From assembly GCA_030425205.1 (NCBI GenBank), contig JAUIAP010000014.1:62001-126000 (forward strand): 64,000 bases of DNA. The letters are read 5' to 3'. Positions 8,519 through 19,100 of this stretch are shown one piece after another; the stretch's first letter is position 1; each line of letters starts with the position of its first letter. Under the pieces are notes generated by a model. The model did no database searches, was not told the DNA's origin, and saw nothing but the letters and a program-made list of their open reading frames with translations. The stretch comes from Anaerolineae bacterium. Its GTDB lineage: Bacteria; Chloroflexota; Anaerolineae; Promineifilales; Promineifilaceae. The position numbers and the translations under genes are program-made.

Positions 8519-9492
8519 AACGCCTCAGCGGAGTACGACCCGCTTGGTCGCTCTTTTTACTCTGGTTAACGGGCTGCGTCACCACCGACCAAACCCCCTC
8601 CACCCTGCACCCACAAGGGTATGTCGCGGCCGAAATGTTGACGCTGACCTACATTTTGCTCGCACTGGGCGGGATCGGTTTTGCCGTCTTCATCGCCGTC
8701 TTGGCGTATGGTTTATGGGGCAAACCGCGTGGCGGCAATCTACACAACTGGATCATCTGGGGTGGAATCGTCTTCCCAGCGATACTGCTCGCCATCACCT
8801 ACTTTTTCACCATCAGCACGTTGCGCGCCATCGCGGGCACTGCGGACGATCCGCTGATCATTGAAGTGGTCGGCAATCAGTATTGGTGGCAGGTGTCTTA
8901 TCCTGAATTTGGTTTTGAGACGGCAAACGAGATTCACATTCCGATCAATCGGCCGATCCAGCTCGAACTCAAATCGGCCGATGTCTACCACGCCTTCTGG
9001 CTGCCCGAATTGGGGATTAAGCGCGATCTCGTGCCCGGCACGACGAACACCTATCAATTTTCGGCCGATGTCGCCAAGCAGTACTGGGGCCTCTGCTCCG
9101 AATTTTGTGGCATCCAACACGCCAACATGCTCTTGCTCGTCATCGGTCAAGAACAGGCCGACTTCGACCAGTGGGTTGCCAACCAGCAGCAAGACGCCCC
9201 CGCGCCAACAACTGAACTGACCCAACGCGGCTATGACATCTACATCGACGCACAGTGCGCCCTCTGCCACACCATTCGCGGCACAGAATCGGCTGGCAAC
9301 ACCGCACCCGACTTAACCCATTTGAACAGTCGCTTGACGCTGGGTGCGGGCGTCACGCGCAATAGCATTGGGTCGCTCGGCGGCTGGGTCGCCAATCCAC
9401 ACGGGATCAAGCCCGGCGTTCTGATGCCCGCCGCACAATTGACAGGGGAAGAACTAAATGCGCTGCTCGCCTATTTGCAAACACTCCGCTAA
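8515..9492 (+). CDS. coxB: Cytochrome c oxidase subunit II with fused cytochrome c
   Basis: 325 residues, start overlapping the previous stop. A lipoprotein-like signal (LLWLTGCVTTD) is followed by two membrane helices, then the CuA cupredoxin domain with H(D/A)FWLPELGIKRD and the CuA loop CSEFCGIQHANM. Residues after about 240 form a class I cytochrome c with CALCH and a distal Met in PGVLMPAAQL. This is the caa3-type arrangement, in which the tethered haem c passes electrons to CuA. It is directly followed by the catalytic subunit. Confidence 0.95.
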   Translation: MKRLSGVRPAWSLFLLWLTGCVTTDQTPSTLHPQGYVAAEMLTLTYILLALGGIGFAVFIAVLAYGLWGKPRGGNLHNWIIWGGIVFPAILLAITYFFTISTLRAIAGTADDPLIIEVVGNQYWWQVSYPEFGFETANEIHIPINRPIQLELKSADVYHAFWLPELGIKRDLVPGTTNTYQFSADVAKQYWGLCSEFCGIQHANMLLLVIGQEQADFDQWVANQQQDAPAPTTELTQRGYDIYIDAQCALCHTIRGTESAGNTAPDLTHLNSRLTLGAGVTRNSIGSLGGWVANPHGIKPGVLMPAAQLTGEELNALLAYLQTLR

Positions 9493-9510
9493 AAACTTGG
9501 GAGCGTAACT

Positions 9511-12078
9511 ATGGCTGTTGCCGACTATCCGACTGACGAGTCTATCCCGCCGATTTCGGCCGAAACCCCACGCAGCGATGCACCCGACGACGCGACCGCC
9601 ACCGCCTTGCGCGAACTGTGGGAAGATCCACCGGGATTTATCGGCTGGTTCCGCGCTGTCCAAAATGATGCCGTCGGTGGGCGCATCATGAAGCTGGCTT
9701 TTCTCAACTTTTTGATCGCGGGCGTCTTCGCCCTGCTGCTGCGTCTGCAACTGCTCGTCCCCCACAACGACTTTCTCGCCCCCGACACCTTCAACGGCCT
9801 CTTTACCATGCACGGCAGCACGATGATGTATATGTTTATCGTGCCGATGGTTGAGGGGTTCGCCATCATGTTGCTGCCCTTCATGTTGGGCAACCGCGAA
9901 ATGCCCTTTCCCCGTCTCGGTATCTTCAGCTACTTCACCTTCATGCTCGGTAGCCTGCTCTTTTTCTCCGCCTTTATCGTCGGAACAGTGCCACAAGTGG
10001 GCTGGTACGCCTATGTCCCGTTGAGCAACATCCAATTTACGCCGGGCATCGCCACCGACTACTGGCTGCTCGCGCTCGGTGTCGCCGAAGTCGCCGCAAT
10101 TGCCGCCGGCATCGAAATCATCGTCGCCATTTTGCGCATGCGTGCGCCCGGCATGTCGTTGGCAAAGCTACCACTCTATGCGTGGGCGATGTTGATTACG
10201 GCGACATCGATCCTGTTCGCCTTCACACCGCTGCTCGTCGTCAGTGCGCTGCTCGAACTCGACCGCAAAATCGATACCGCATTTTTTGTGCCAGAGTTGG
10301 GTGGCAGTCCGCTGCTCTGGCAACATCTTTTCTGGATCTTTGGACATCCCGAAGTCTACATCCAATTTCTGCCCATCACGGGGATGCTTGCGATGATGAT
10401 CCCCGTCTTTGTGCGCCGCCGCATCGTCGGCTACACCTTCGTCGTCAGCGCGATGCTTTCGACGGGCGTACTCGCCTTCCTACTCTGGGTGCATCACATG
10501 TTCACGGCGGGACTGCCAACCATCATTCTCGGCATCTTTTCAGTTGCCAGCATCTTCATCGGCATCCCAACAGGCGTGCAAATTTTCGCCTATCTCGCCA
10601 CGTTGATCGGTGGCAAGCCCGTTTGGAAAACGCCTTTTTACTTTATCGTCGGCTTCCTCGTCACCTTTGTGCTTGGCGGCATTACGGGCATCATGGTCGG
10701 CTCCGTCCCGTTCAACTGGCAAGCACATGACAGCTATTTTATCGTTGCCCATCTGCACTACGTCTTGATCGGGGGCGTCGTCTTTCCCATTTTTGGCGCG
10801 TTGTACTATTGGATTCCTAAATGGACGGGCAAGCTGCTCGATGAGCGGTTGGGCAAGTGGAACTTTTGGCTGATGTTTGTCGGCTTCCACATCGCGTTTA
10901 TGCCGCAACACATCGTCGGTCTGTTGGGCATGCCGCGCCGCTACTACACCTATCCCGACCTGTTCGGTTGGCAAATCTACAACGTCATTTCAACCATCGG
11001 CGCGTTTATTTTGGCGATTGGGGTCGCCCTATTTGTCATCAACTACTTCTGGAGCGGCAAATATGGTGAGGATGCGGGCGCCAATCCGTGGGGAGCCGAT
11101 TCGCTCGAATGGGCGACCAGTTCCCCTGCACCGAACTATGGTTTCTCCGTGTTGCCGCTGGTTAAAAGCCGTCATCCACTCTGGGATCAAGGGACAATTA
11201 CAGCGGGAACGGCGGCCGAAAAGAGTTTGGTGCAGGATTTGGCACGTTGGCCGACGACGTGGCGCGCCGCGCTGATCTCATCCGTGCTGGATGGCACCCC
11301 GCAAGAGATTTTCCGCGTTTCACGTCCGTCGCTTTGGCCGTTTGTGGCGGCATGTGGGTTGGTTGTGGCGTTTGCGGCCGAGATATTTTCGGCGCGTCTG
11401 TTGGCCTTGGGCGGCCTGATCACCTTGCTGCTTGCGCTCGTCGGCTGGCATTGGCCCTATGCGGTGGACACCTCTGAGGAGGAGGAACGCGCCTTTGCAG
11501 AGAAGCACAATATCGCCGTCAATCCCTATGGCAGTCATGTCGTGGCGCGGATGGCGACGGGGTTATTTATCCTGCTGCTGTTTATCGCGCTGGCGTGCGT
11601 CGTCTTTGTCTACTTCTTTTTGCGCGTGGAAAATGCGACTTGGCCGCTGGACGGCTTACAACCGCCCGCGCCGCTATGGGGTATCGTCGGCACACTGTTG
11701 GCGGCGGCGAGTGCAGGGGTGTTGCGTTGGGGCAAAGAGCGTATTGAGGCGGGTTCGGCCGGGCTATCGGCCGCGCTCACCATTGGTCTCCTCCTCACCA
11801 CAGGTGCATTTGCCGCGCTGCTCTATGATCTATCCCAATTGCCGTTTGATTGGCGCATCAATGCGTATGGATCGGCGTTCTATCTGGCGGCGGGGTATTT
11901 GCTGTTGTTTACACTGATCTCATTCGGCCGAATTTTACACACCCTGCTCCACGCCCTGCGCGGTGTCTACACGCCCACCAATGCAATTTCGGCCGAAACG
12001 ACCGCCACGTTTGCCCTCTGGCTAACCGTCGCATGGGTGATCGTCGGCGGCATGATCTACCTCACGCCACTATTATGA
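9511..12078 (+). CDS. coxA: Cytochrome c oxidase subunits I and III fused (caa3 type)
   Basis: 855 residues. Residues 60-530 are subunit I: MHGSTMMYMFI holds a haem a ligand, GHPEVYI (His279, Glu281, Tyr283) and VHHMFT (His328, His329) bind CuB, and AHLHYVL supplies the haem ligands. Residues 600-855 are a five-helix subunit III. Fused I-III chains are known from Thermus caa3. The oxidase reduces O2 at the inner membrane and pumps protons. Oddly, the K-channel lysine site reads PTGVQIF (Gln357) and the D-channel entry reads NREMPFPR with Glu in place of the usual Asp, so its proton paths may differ. Translationally coupled to the next gene. Confidence 0.94.
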   Translation: MAVADYPTDESIPPISAETPRSDAPDDATATALRELWEDPPGFIGWFRAVQNDAVGGRIMKLAFLNFLIAGVFALLLRLQLLVPHNDFLAPDTFNGLFTMHGSTMMYMFIVPMVEGFAIMLLPFMLGNREMPFPRLGIFSYFTFMLGSLLFFSAFIVGTVPQVGWYAYVPLSNIQFTPGIATDYWLLALGVAEVAAIAAGIEIIVAILRMRAPGMSLAKLPLYAWAMLITATSILFAFTPLLVVSALLELDRKIDTAFFVPELGGSPLLWQHLFWIFGHPEVYIQFLPITGMLAMMIPVFVRRRIVGYTFVVSAMLSTGVLAFLLWVHHMFTAGLPTIILGIFSVASIFIGIPTGVQIFAYLATLIGGKPVWKTPFYFIVGFLVTFVLGGITGIMVGSVPFNWQAHDSYFIVAHLHYVLIGGVVFPIFGALYYWIPKWTGKLLDERLGKWNFWLMFVGFHIAFMPQHIVGLLGMPRRYYTYPDLFGWQIYNVISTIGAFILAIGVALFVINYFWSGKYGEDAGANPWGADSLEWATSSPAPNYGFSVLPLVKSRHPLWDQGTITAGTAAEKSLVQDLARWPTTWRAALISSVLDGTPQEIFRVSRPSLWPFVAACGLVVAFAAEIFSARLLALGGLITLLLALVGWHWPYAVDTSEEEERAFAEKHNIAVNPYGSHVVARMATGLFILLLFIALACVVFVYFFLRVENATWPLDGLQPPAPLWGIVGTLLAAASAGVLRWGKERIEAGSAGLSAALTIGLLLTTGAFAALLYDLSQLPFDWRINAYGSAFYLAAGYLLLFTLISFGRILHTLLHALRGVYTPTNAISAETTATFALWLTVAWVIVGGMIYLTPLL

Positions 12079-12428
12079 AACGTCAAGGTATCTCCGTTCA
12101 GCAATCCGACCGCCACCTGTTGCGCAAATGGGTCGCCCTGCTCGGCCCGATTGCGCTCTACGCTGGCTACTTCAACGCCATCTATCTGCTCGCTGAATAC
12201 AGTTGTGGCGTGCAGCAACTTCCGCTCGGGATTGTCACCCTCTCCGTCTTGCTGGGGGTTGTGGCATTGTTGCTGCTGGCTGGCTTGGCGCGGCTGTCAT
12301 GGCAGGTGCAACAGCGCGACGATCAGGAGAGTCGCTTTATGGGGCGGGTTGGCTTGTGGCTCAGCGGGCTGTCGGTGGTGTTGACGCTGGCAACCATTGG
12401 GATGATTCTGTTGCTCGACCCCTGCTAA
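12075..12428 (+). CDS. Small membrane protein of the oxidase operon
   Basis: 117 residues, start overlapping the oxidase stop. It has three hydrophobic segments: about 21-42 (WVALLGPIALYAGYFNAIYL), 52-75 and 97-113. The single central Cys in AEYSCGVQQLPLG lies on the loop between the first two. It resembles the small hydrophobic subunits found at the end of oxidase operons but shows no named motif. Its last 4 bp overlap the convergent glycosylase gene. Confidence 0.7.
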   Translation: MKRQGISVQQSDRHLLRKWVALLGPIALYAGYFNAIYLLAEYSCGVQQLPLGIVTLSVLLGVVALLLLAGLARLSWQVQQRDDQESRFMGRVGLWLSGLSVVLTLATIGMILLLDPC

Positions 12429-13075
12429 GTGTGCTCGTCACGCCACAGCGCACAGCGCGACCGTAAGGGGCAAGCGGCGCAGTCGGGCTGTGCCGCTAAG
12501 CAGACCGCATCAGCCAAATCGCGCAGGGCGCAGTTCAGCTCGATACACGCACGGTTATCCACAATGTCATAGGCGGCAGCAACCAATGCGGGATGCTGTT
12601 CAAATTGCCAGTGGGGATAGTTGATGTTGTAAAATCGGCCGATAACCCGCGCCGTCTCCCCATCCAAAAATGGCTCTCGCTCACCAAAGATAACGACCCG
12701 CACCCATCTTGCGACAGACAGGCTAAAGCCGGGCAACTCCTTTAACGACTCAACAGTTGGTATATCCACGACCAGCCCATTCACTATCTGTTGCGCAAGA
12801 TAGTTAAGCGAGATGGCACGCTTACGCCAAATGCCGGAGTTGGGCAACGCCCATTGCAACGTTGTCAGCTCTGCGGAGGCGATTGCAGCCCACTCATAAA
12901 ACTGTGTCGCAAATCGTGTGTAATGCATGCCGACCTTATCATCTCGCAGGCGTTGCAACATCATTTCACCGATCAACAGCCGGATTGTTGGTTGCCACCC
13001 AGCACGCCATGGAAAGTTCCGGCTATGCTCGCGTGACCACTCTAACAGTTGTCCTTGTTCCCAATGACACGTCAT
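12425..13075 (-). CDS. MutY-like HhH-GPD DNA glycosylase, [4Fe-4S], short form
   Basis: 216 residues from the ATG at 13075, which has CTGAGG at good distance; a TTG at 13117 is a poorer start. MutY features: FPWR, the Glu of GEMMLQR, the hairpin KELPGFSLSVARW with Ser at the place of the EndoIII Lys, the Asp of PFLDGETARVIGRF, and an iron-sulfur cluster ligand set C-x6-C-x2-C-x5-C (CLAAQPDCAACPLRSRC). The C-terminal Nudix-like 8-oxoG recognition domain of true MutY is missing. It may excise adenine or act on T/G mismatches like the short Mig-type enzymes; the substrate is unproved. Confidence 0.82.
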   Translation of the reverse strand: MTCHWEQGQLLEWSREHSRNFPWRAGWQPTIRLLIGEMMLQRLRDDKVGMHYTRFATQFYEWAAIASAELTTLQWALPNSGIWRKRAISLNYLAQQIVNGLVVDIPTVESLKELPGFSLSVARWVRVVIFGEREPFLDGETARVIGRFYNINYPHWQFEQHPALVAAAYDIVDNRACIELNCALRDLADAVCLAAQPDCAACPLRSRCALWRDEHT

Positions 13076-13157
13076 GTAATCCTCAGAATTTGTCAATTGC
13101 TGGGTATGGGTTGACAACGCGCCAACCCATACCCATTAAATCAGTCTGTCGAACTGT

Positions 13158-16100
13158 CTAATCGCTACGCCAGCGCGGCAACAGAATAGCAGCCGTCAGG
13201 AGTGCAAGGAGTGTGAAGGTCGCCCAGAGGAAGGGTTGTGCCGTCGCGTCCATGCCCGTCAGGGTGACTAGCGTGGCATCCCGCTGTGCAAATGCGAAGT
13301 CCACTGTCCAGTCTGTCTGGTCATCTGGGTCGGTCGGTACGAGTACGCCATGACCCGGCTCATTCACTGGCTCAGCCCCGTCACCGAGCGTCACAAAGTT
13401 GCTGCGTACCCCGTCGATAACAGTATTGTTGCTGACAGGATAGATGGTGTTGTGGTCAGCACCATCGTCGCTTGCATCAACCCCTTGTGAGTTTGCACCC
13501 ACCACGCCGAGAGCGGTGCCAGTCCCATCCAGCAAATCGCCACCCGTTCTAAACTCGCTAGCAGGAATCCCGACCTGATAGGTTCCCGCAGAGAGTCCCG
13601 TGAACTGATAGGCTCCCAGCAAGGATGTCGTCACCGTCATGAATGGGGTTGGTTCGGCCACCCCACCCGTCACACGATAGAGATTGACCGTCACATCGCT
13701 GGCTGGTGTATCAAAGAGCGGTGTGTAGGTTCCATCGCCGGGATCTTCATTGTCAATCCAGACAAGATTGCCAATCCCATATGTGAGCGTTGCCGGTGTA
13801 AAGGCAAAATCAATCGTCAGATTGTCCACCGTTCCGACCACAACCACCGCACCGTCGCTGTCGTGATTCATGTCATCGTCGGTTGCAGGATTATTGTCCG
13901 TGCCAGCAACGAGAATGGTGCTGGGGTCATACCCACTTGGCGTGGGCACGGTGACGGTGTAGGTTGCACTGGCTGGCACGGTGATGGTGTAGAGGCCATT
14001 GGCATCGGTGACAGCCGTGAAGCTGTTGTCATTGCCATCGACGGCCGTGACTGTTAAGCCACTTGCTGGGGTCGGGCTGCCGTTTGTGCCATCCCCATCC
14101 CCATCCGCTTCAAACCAGATGCGATTACCGATCTCAACGACCGCAATAATGCCAAAGTCGTAGCTGGCAATAACGGGTTCCGTTGTCACGGGGTCGAGGG
14201 CGGTTGTGTCGGTGCGCCCCTGCACGGGGGTTGCCGCCACGCCGTCGTGTGCATCACTATCGTTCTGGTCGTTCGAGCCAGCCGCGTCTACCGCTGTCGG
14301 GATATACCCCTCAGGGAGTGCAACCGAAATGACGTAGGCCGGCTGACCCGGATTGGCCGTCGTGCCTCCGCTGCCGACGCTGTAATCTTCGTCTTGCAGC
14401 AGGTTGCAGAAGCTGTACCAGCCCTGCTCCGTTACGCCGCTTGTCGCTGGATCGTCGCCCGTCAACACGGTGAGGCTAATCGTCGTGCCGTTTGGATAGA
14501 TAATCGCCAGCGTGACGGGGATGTTGTCGATGCCGACTTCACCGCTGTCTTGGATACCATCTTGATCGAGGTCATTCCACACGAAGTTACCGACACAGGC
14601 GGGTTCGACATAGTAGCCAAAATCGGCAGTCAGATTCTCTGTCGCACCGGTCGTCAACGTGATGCCACCGTATGGGTCAGCTTGGCTTTCATTATTGGTG
14701 GCAGACGTTCCGCTGCTATGCCAATAGCCACCCAACACACCTGCATCGTCCGTCACATCGACGAGATAGCAGACGCCAGCCGCGCTCGTCGGCAGATTGT
14801 CGAATAGATAGGTGCCATCTGCACCGTACAGTCCGCCGTCAATGGCCGCAGCGGTTGTCGTTGAGCCGAACAACCCTTCACCCGCATCGAGGTCACCATC
14901 ACAGTTGAGGTCACGATACAGGTCAAGCGTCACACCTGCAATCGGGGATTCACCCGCAAACGTTCCATTTGCGTTGTCGTCCAGCCAAACCAAGTTGCCG
15001 ACTTGACCCGCATTCGCCGTCACGCCATAGCTCCAATCTTGGTCGAGGTCGATCCCGTCGCCGTCCAAGCTCAAATCGACGACTGCCTGACCCGCGCCCC
15101 CAGTGGCTGGATCATAAGTCTCGCTCATCCCTTCCAGCACGCCACCCACTACGAAATTGTCTGGCGCAATGGTGACGGTGTAGGTGCCATCGAGATCGAG
15201 TCCGCCGAAGTAGTAGTTCCCATTCTCGTTGGTCGTCGTCGTTATGACGTTGCCGCTGCTGTCGGTCAGCGTCACGATCACGCCTTCGACGCCGGGTTCG
15301 CCCGCATCTTGCGTCGCACCCCCACTGTTGTCGAGGTCAAACCAAATGGTGTCGCCAATCAGTCCCGTGTTGAGCGCATGTCCAAGCGGCGAATAGCCGA
15401 AATCTTGGTCATTGTCGGGTGTGCCACCGCTGACACTGACCGTGCTGCACCCGTCGAGCACCAAGTCGGGGTCGCCCGTTTGGGTCAGCTCGCCCAAGAC
15501 GTTGTCGGTGTCGTTAACACAGACGGTGTAGGTGCCATCGGGCAGATTGTCAAAGGAGTAGTTGCCGTTGTCATCGGTCGTTGTTGTGGCGATGGCGTTG
15601 CCGTTGTCATCGTACAGCACAACCGTCACGTTCGGGATGCCGTCTTCACCAGCATCTTCAATCCCATCCCCGTTTTCATCTAACCAGATGGTGTCGCCAA
15701 TCGAATTGTCATACTCGTTGGCGGGTGGCTGATAGCCGAAGTCCGCATTGAGGATGACATCGCCGGGCGCGAGAATAATGGGGTTGGTCGTTGCATTGTC
15801 GTTGACACCGACATTGCTGCCAAAGTGATCGGGATCACCTGTTTGCGTCCAGCCTTCCAACGCACCCGCCGCCGCAAAGTTGCTCGCACAAACGCGCACG
15901 CTGTACGCACCTGCCGCCAGTCCGTCGAAGATATACTGTCCGTTGGCATCTGTCGTCACCGTATCAGCGATCACATCATCGGCCGATCCAAAGATGCCGT
16001 CCGCGCCAGCCGTCAGTAGTTCGACACAGACGTTGGCAATCCCGATCTCGTTGGGGTCCTGCACGCCGTCCCCATCCGCGTCGAGCCAAATGGTGTCGCC

Positions 16101-19100
16101 TATTGCGCCTGTGCCGTCGTTGCCATTGGCATTGCCGTAGTTGTAGCCAAAATCGGCCGATAAATTCTCGTTCGGTTCCGCACCGCCAATCGTTACCTCA
16201 TACCCTGTTGGGTCTTGGTTGCCCCAGTCTGCACCCGCCAGGTTTGGCACGGTATAGTTCATGCCAGTCAAGGCGGGATTAACGGCTGGAATGGTGACGG
16301 TGTACGTTCCTGCAAACAGCCCGTCGAACAGATAGCCGCCATTCGCATCGGTTGTCGTCGTGTAGATGTTGCCACTGCTGTCGGTCAGGTTAACCGTCAC
16401 GTTGGCAATTCCACGCTCCCCTGCATCTTGGAAACCATCACTGTTTTCATCGACCCAAACGTAGTTACCAATCGCACCGACACCAACCACCCCAAAGTCA
16501 TAGGATGCGATGGGGTTACTTTCGGCCGATGGGTCGCTGTTTTGCGTTGTGGTGGTTGCGCCTTGTGTCGGCGTGGCCGCAACGCCGCTGTGTGGGTCGC
16601 TGTCATTTTGGTCGTTGGCAGCGGCCGCATTGGCCACTGTCGGCGCATACCCGTCGGGTAGCGTTACGGAAATAACGTAGGCTGGCTGTGTTGCCGTGGC
16701 GGTCGTGCTGCCGCTGCCATTGCTGTAATCTTCGTCGATCAGCAGGTTGCAGAAGCTGTACCAACCCTGTTCAACGGCCCCCGTAGCAGGGTCATCCCCT
16801 GTTAGCGTGTTAACCGTGATAATCGTGCCGTCCAGATAGCTGATCGTCAGACTGACTTCTGCGCCGTCCAGACCCACGTCGTTGCTGTCTTGAATACCGT
16901 TGCCATTGTTGTCGATCCAAACGAAGTTGCCGACACAGGCAGGTTCGACATAGTAACCAAAATCGGCCGTCAGATTCTCTGTCACACCGGTCGTCAACGT
17001 GATGCCACCGTAGGGATCAGCTTGGCTTTCATTATTGGTTGCGGCCGTTCCGCTGCTATGCCAATAGCCACTCAACACACCGGCATCGTCTGTCACAGCG
17101 ACGAGGTAGCAGACGCCTGCCGCGCTCGTCGGCAGATTGTCGAATAGATAGGTGCCATCTGCACCATATAATCCGCCATCAATCGCCCCAACGGTCGTCG
17201 TTGAGCCGAACAACCCCTCACCCGCATCGAGGTCACCATCACAGTTGAGGTCACGATACAGGTCAAGCGTCACACCCGCAATCGGGGATTCGCCTGCAAA
17301 CGTTCCATCTGCGTTGTCATCCAGCCAAACCAAGTTGCCGATTTGACCGGGAGTATCTGCGGTATATCCCCAATCTTGGTCGAGATCGATCCCATCACCG
17401 CTTAGCGTCACGACCGATTGACCAGCCGCGCCACCTGATGTTTGGCTCATCCCTTCAAGAACGCCGCCTGCGTTGAAGTTTTGCGGACTAACTGTAACCG
17501 TATACGTCCCCGCTGGATCGAGTCCGCCAAAGTAGTAGTTGCCATTCTCGTTCGTCTCAGTCGTCATGACGTTGCCGTTGCTGTCGGTCAGCGTCACAAT
17601 CACGCCCTCAATGCCGGGTTCACCTGCGTCCTGAGTGCTACCGCTGTTGTCGAGGTCAAACCAGATCGTATCGCCAATCCCGCCCAACGCCGTCGTTGGT
17701 GGGTAGCTGAAATCTTCCGCCCGCCCATGTGGGTTGCCCCCATCGACGACGACAACGGAGTTGCTGTTGGTTGGTGAGCCATCGCTGCCTGCGTAGGAAG
17801 AGTTTGTGCTGACATAAGATGGCAAACTGCTCGTATCGACTGCAACCGTATAGGTGCCAGCCGCTAGATCGGTGAACAGATAGTGGCCATTTTCATCTGT
17901 TAGCGTGCTCGCAACGAGATTGCTACCGCTATCGTAAAGATTGACCGTGACACCAGACAGTCCGGGTTCATCACCTTGTGTACTTTGATCGCCGCCGCTT
18001 CCATCAATATCAAACCAAACGGTGTCGCCTAACGTAAACGTTGCGCCCGTCGGATCGTAGCCAAAATCACGCACGCGATCATGCACGCCCGTTCCATTTG
18101 CACCATTTGCGTCGAGATTGACGTAGGATACGCCGTTACCATCAGCTTCAGGATCGCCTGTCGCCACTGTGTTAACGTAGCTGGGCAATGTGCTCTCATC
18201 GACGCTAACTTGATACAAGCCATCTGCTAAACCTGTGAACAGATAGTTGCCCTCACTATCCGTTGTTGTGGTGGCAACTGTTATGCAACTGGTCACATCA
18301 ATATCGTTGACATAAAAATCTTCGTTGCCGCTGTTCATATCTTTGAAACGTAACCGCACAAAGGCTGTGCCACCCGCAACACTGCTGATGTCAATTTCTT
18401 CAACGCCAGTGTCCGTTGCGCCAACTGTCCCCCCAAAATCGGTCGCTCCTTCAAGGTCTAAGACATTTGTCCAAGTTGCACCATCTGTAGACACATCAAC
18501 AAAGAAGTGGTCACTTGTTTCAGAATTGCTTCCCGCTGCATTTACGGAAGTCCAGCCAACCGTTAACGTCGCTTCCGTTTCGCCCGTCAGATCAAGTTGA
18601 CGGAACAGCTGGACTTGCGCTGATTCATCTGTCGTGTTGGTTGTGCCAATGTAGTGGAGTGCGAACGAGCCAGACGTGTTGTCAATCAGCATAACACCAC
18701 CTGCTGCACCGCCAGTATCATTGACTTCGCTCCAATCACTTGTCCAGTTGCCCAAAATACCGTTTTGGTTGTTATATGCAACCGTACCGAAGTTGTCACG
18801 CACGTTGTTGCACGCTTTTAGATCAACCGTGACGTTACCTAAGCCGGGCTCGCCCGTTGGCGAACCATCCCCATTAATGTCGAACCAAACAAGATCACCG
18901 ATGCTATTAAGACCTGTATCGCTTAAGGTGTAGCTGAAATCTTGGTCATGATTAGAGGGTGTTGCCTCTGTCAAGGTGACGGCTGTGCCATAATTATCGC
19001 TGTCACCGTCTGGCTCATAGGTTGCAGTTGGATCATAGCCTGCTGGCAGTTGCGCCACATCTACACCAACGATATAGCCACCCATTGGCAGATTGTCGAA

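Noticed and set aside
9511-9893. Antisense proteins at the start of coxA
   Set aside because: Glu/Lys/Gly-rich shadows of the membrane-protein gene, no family features.
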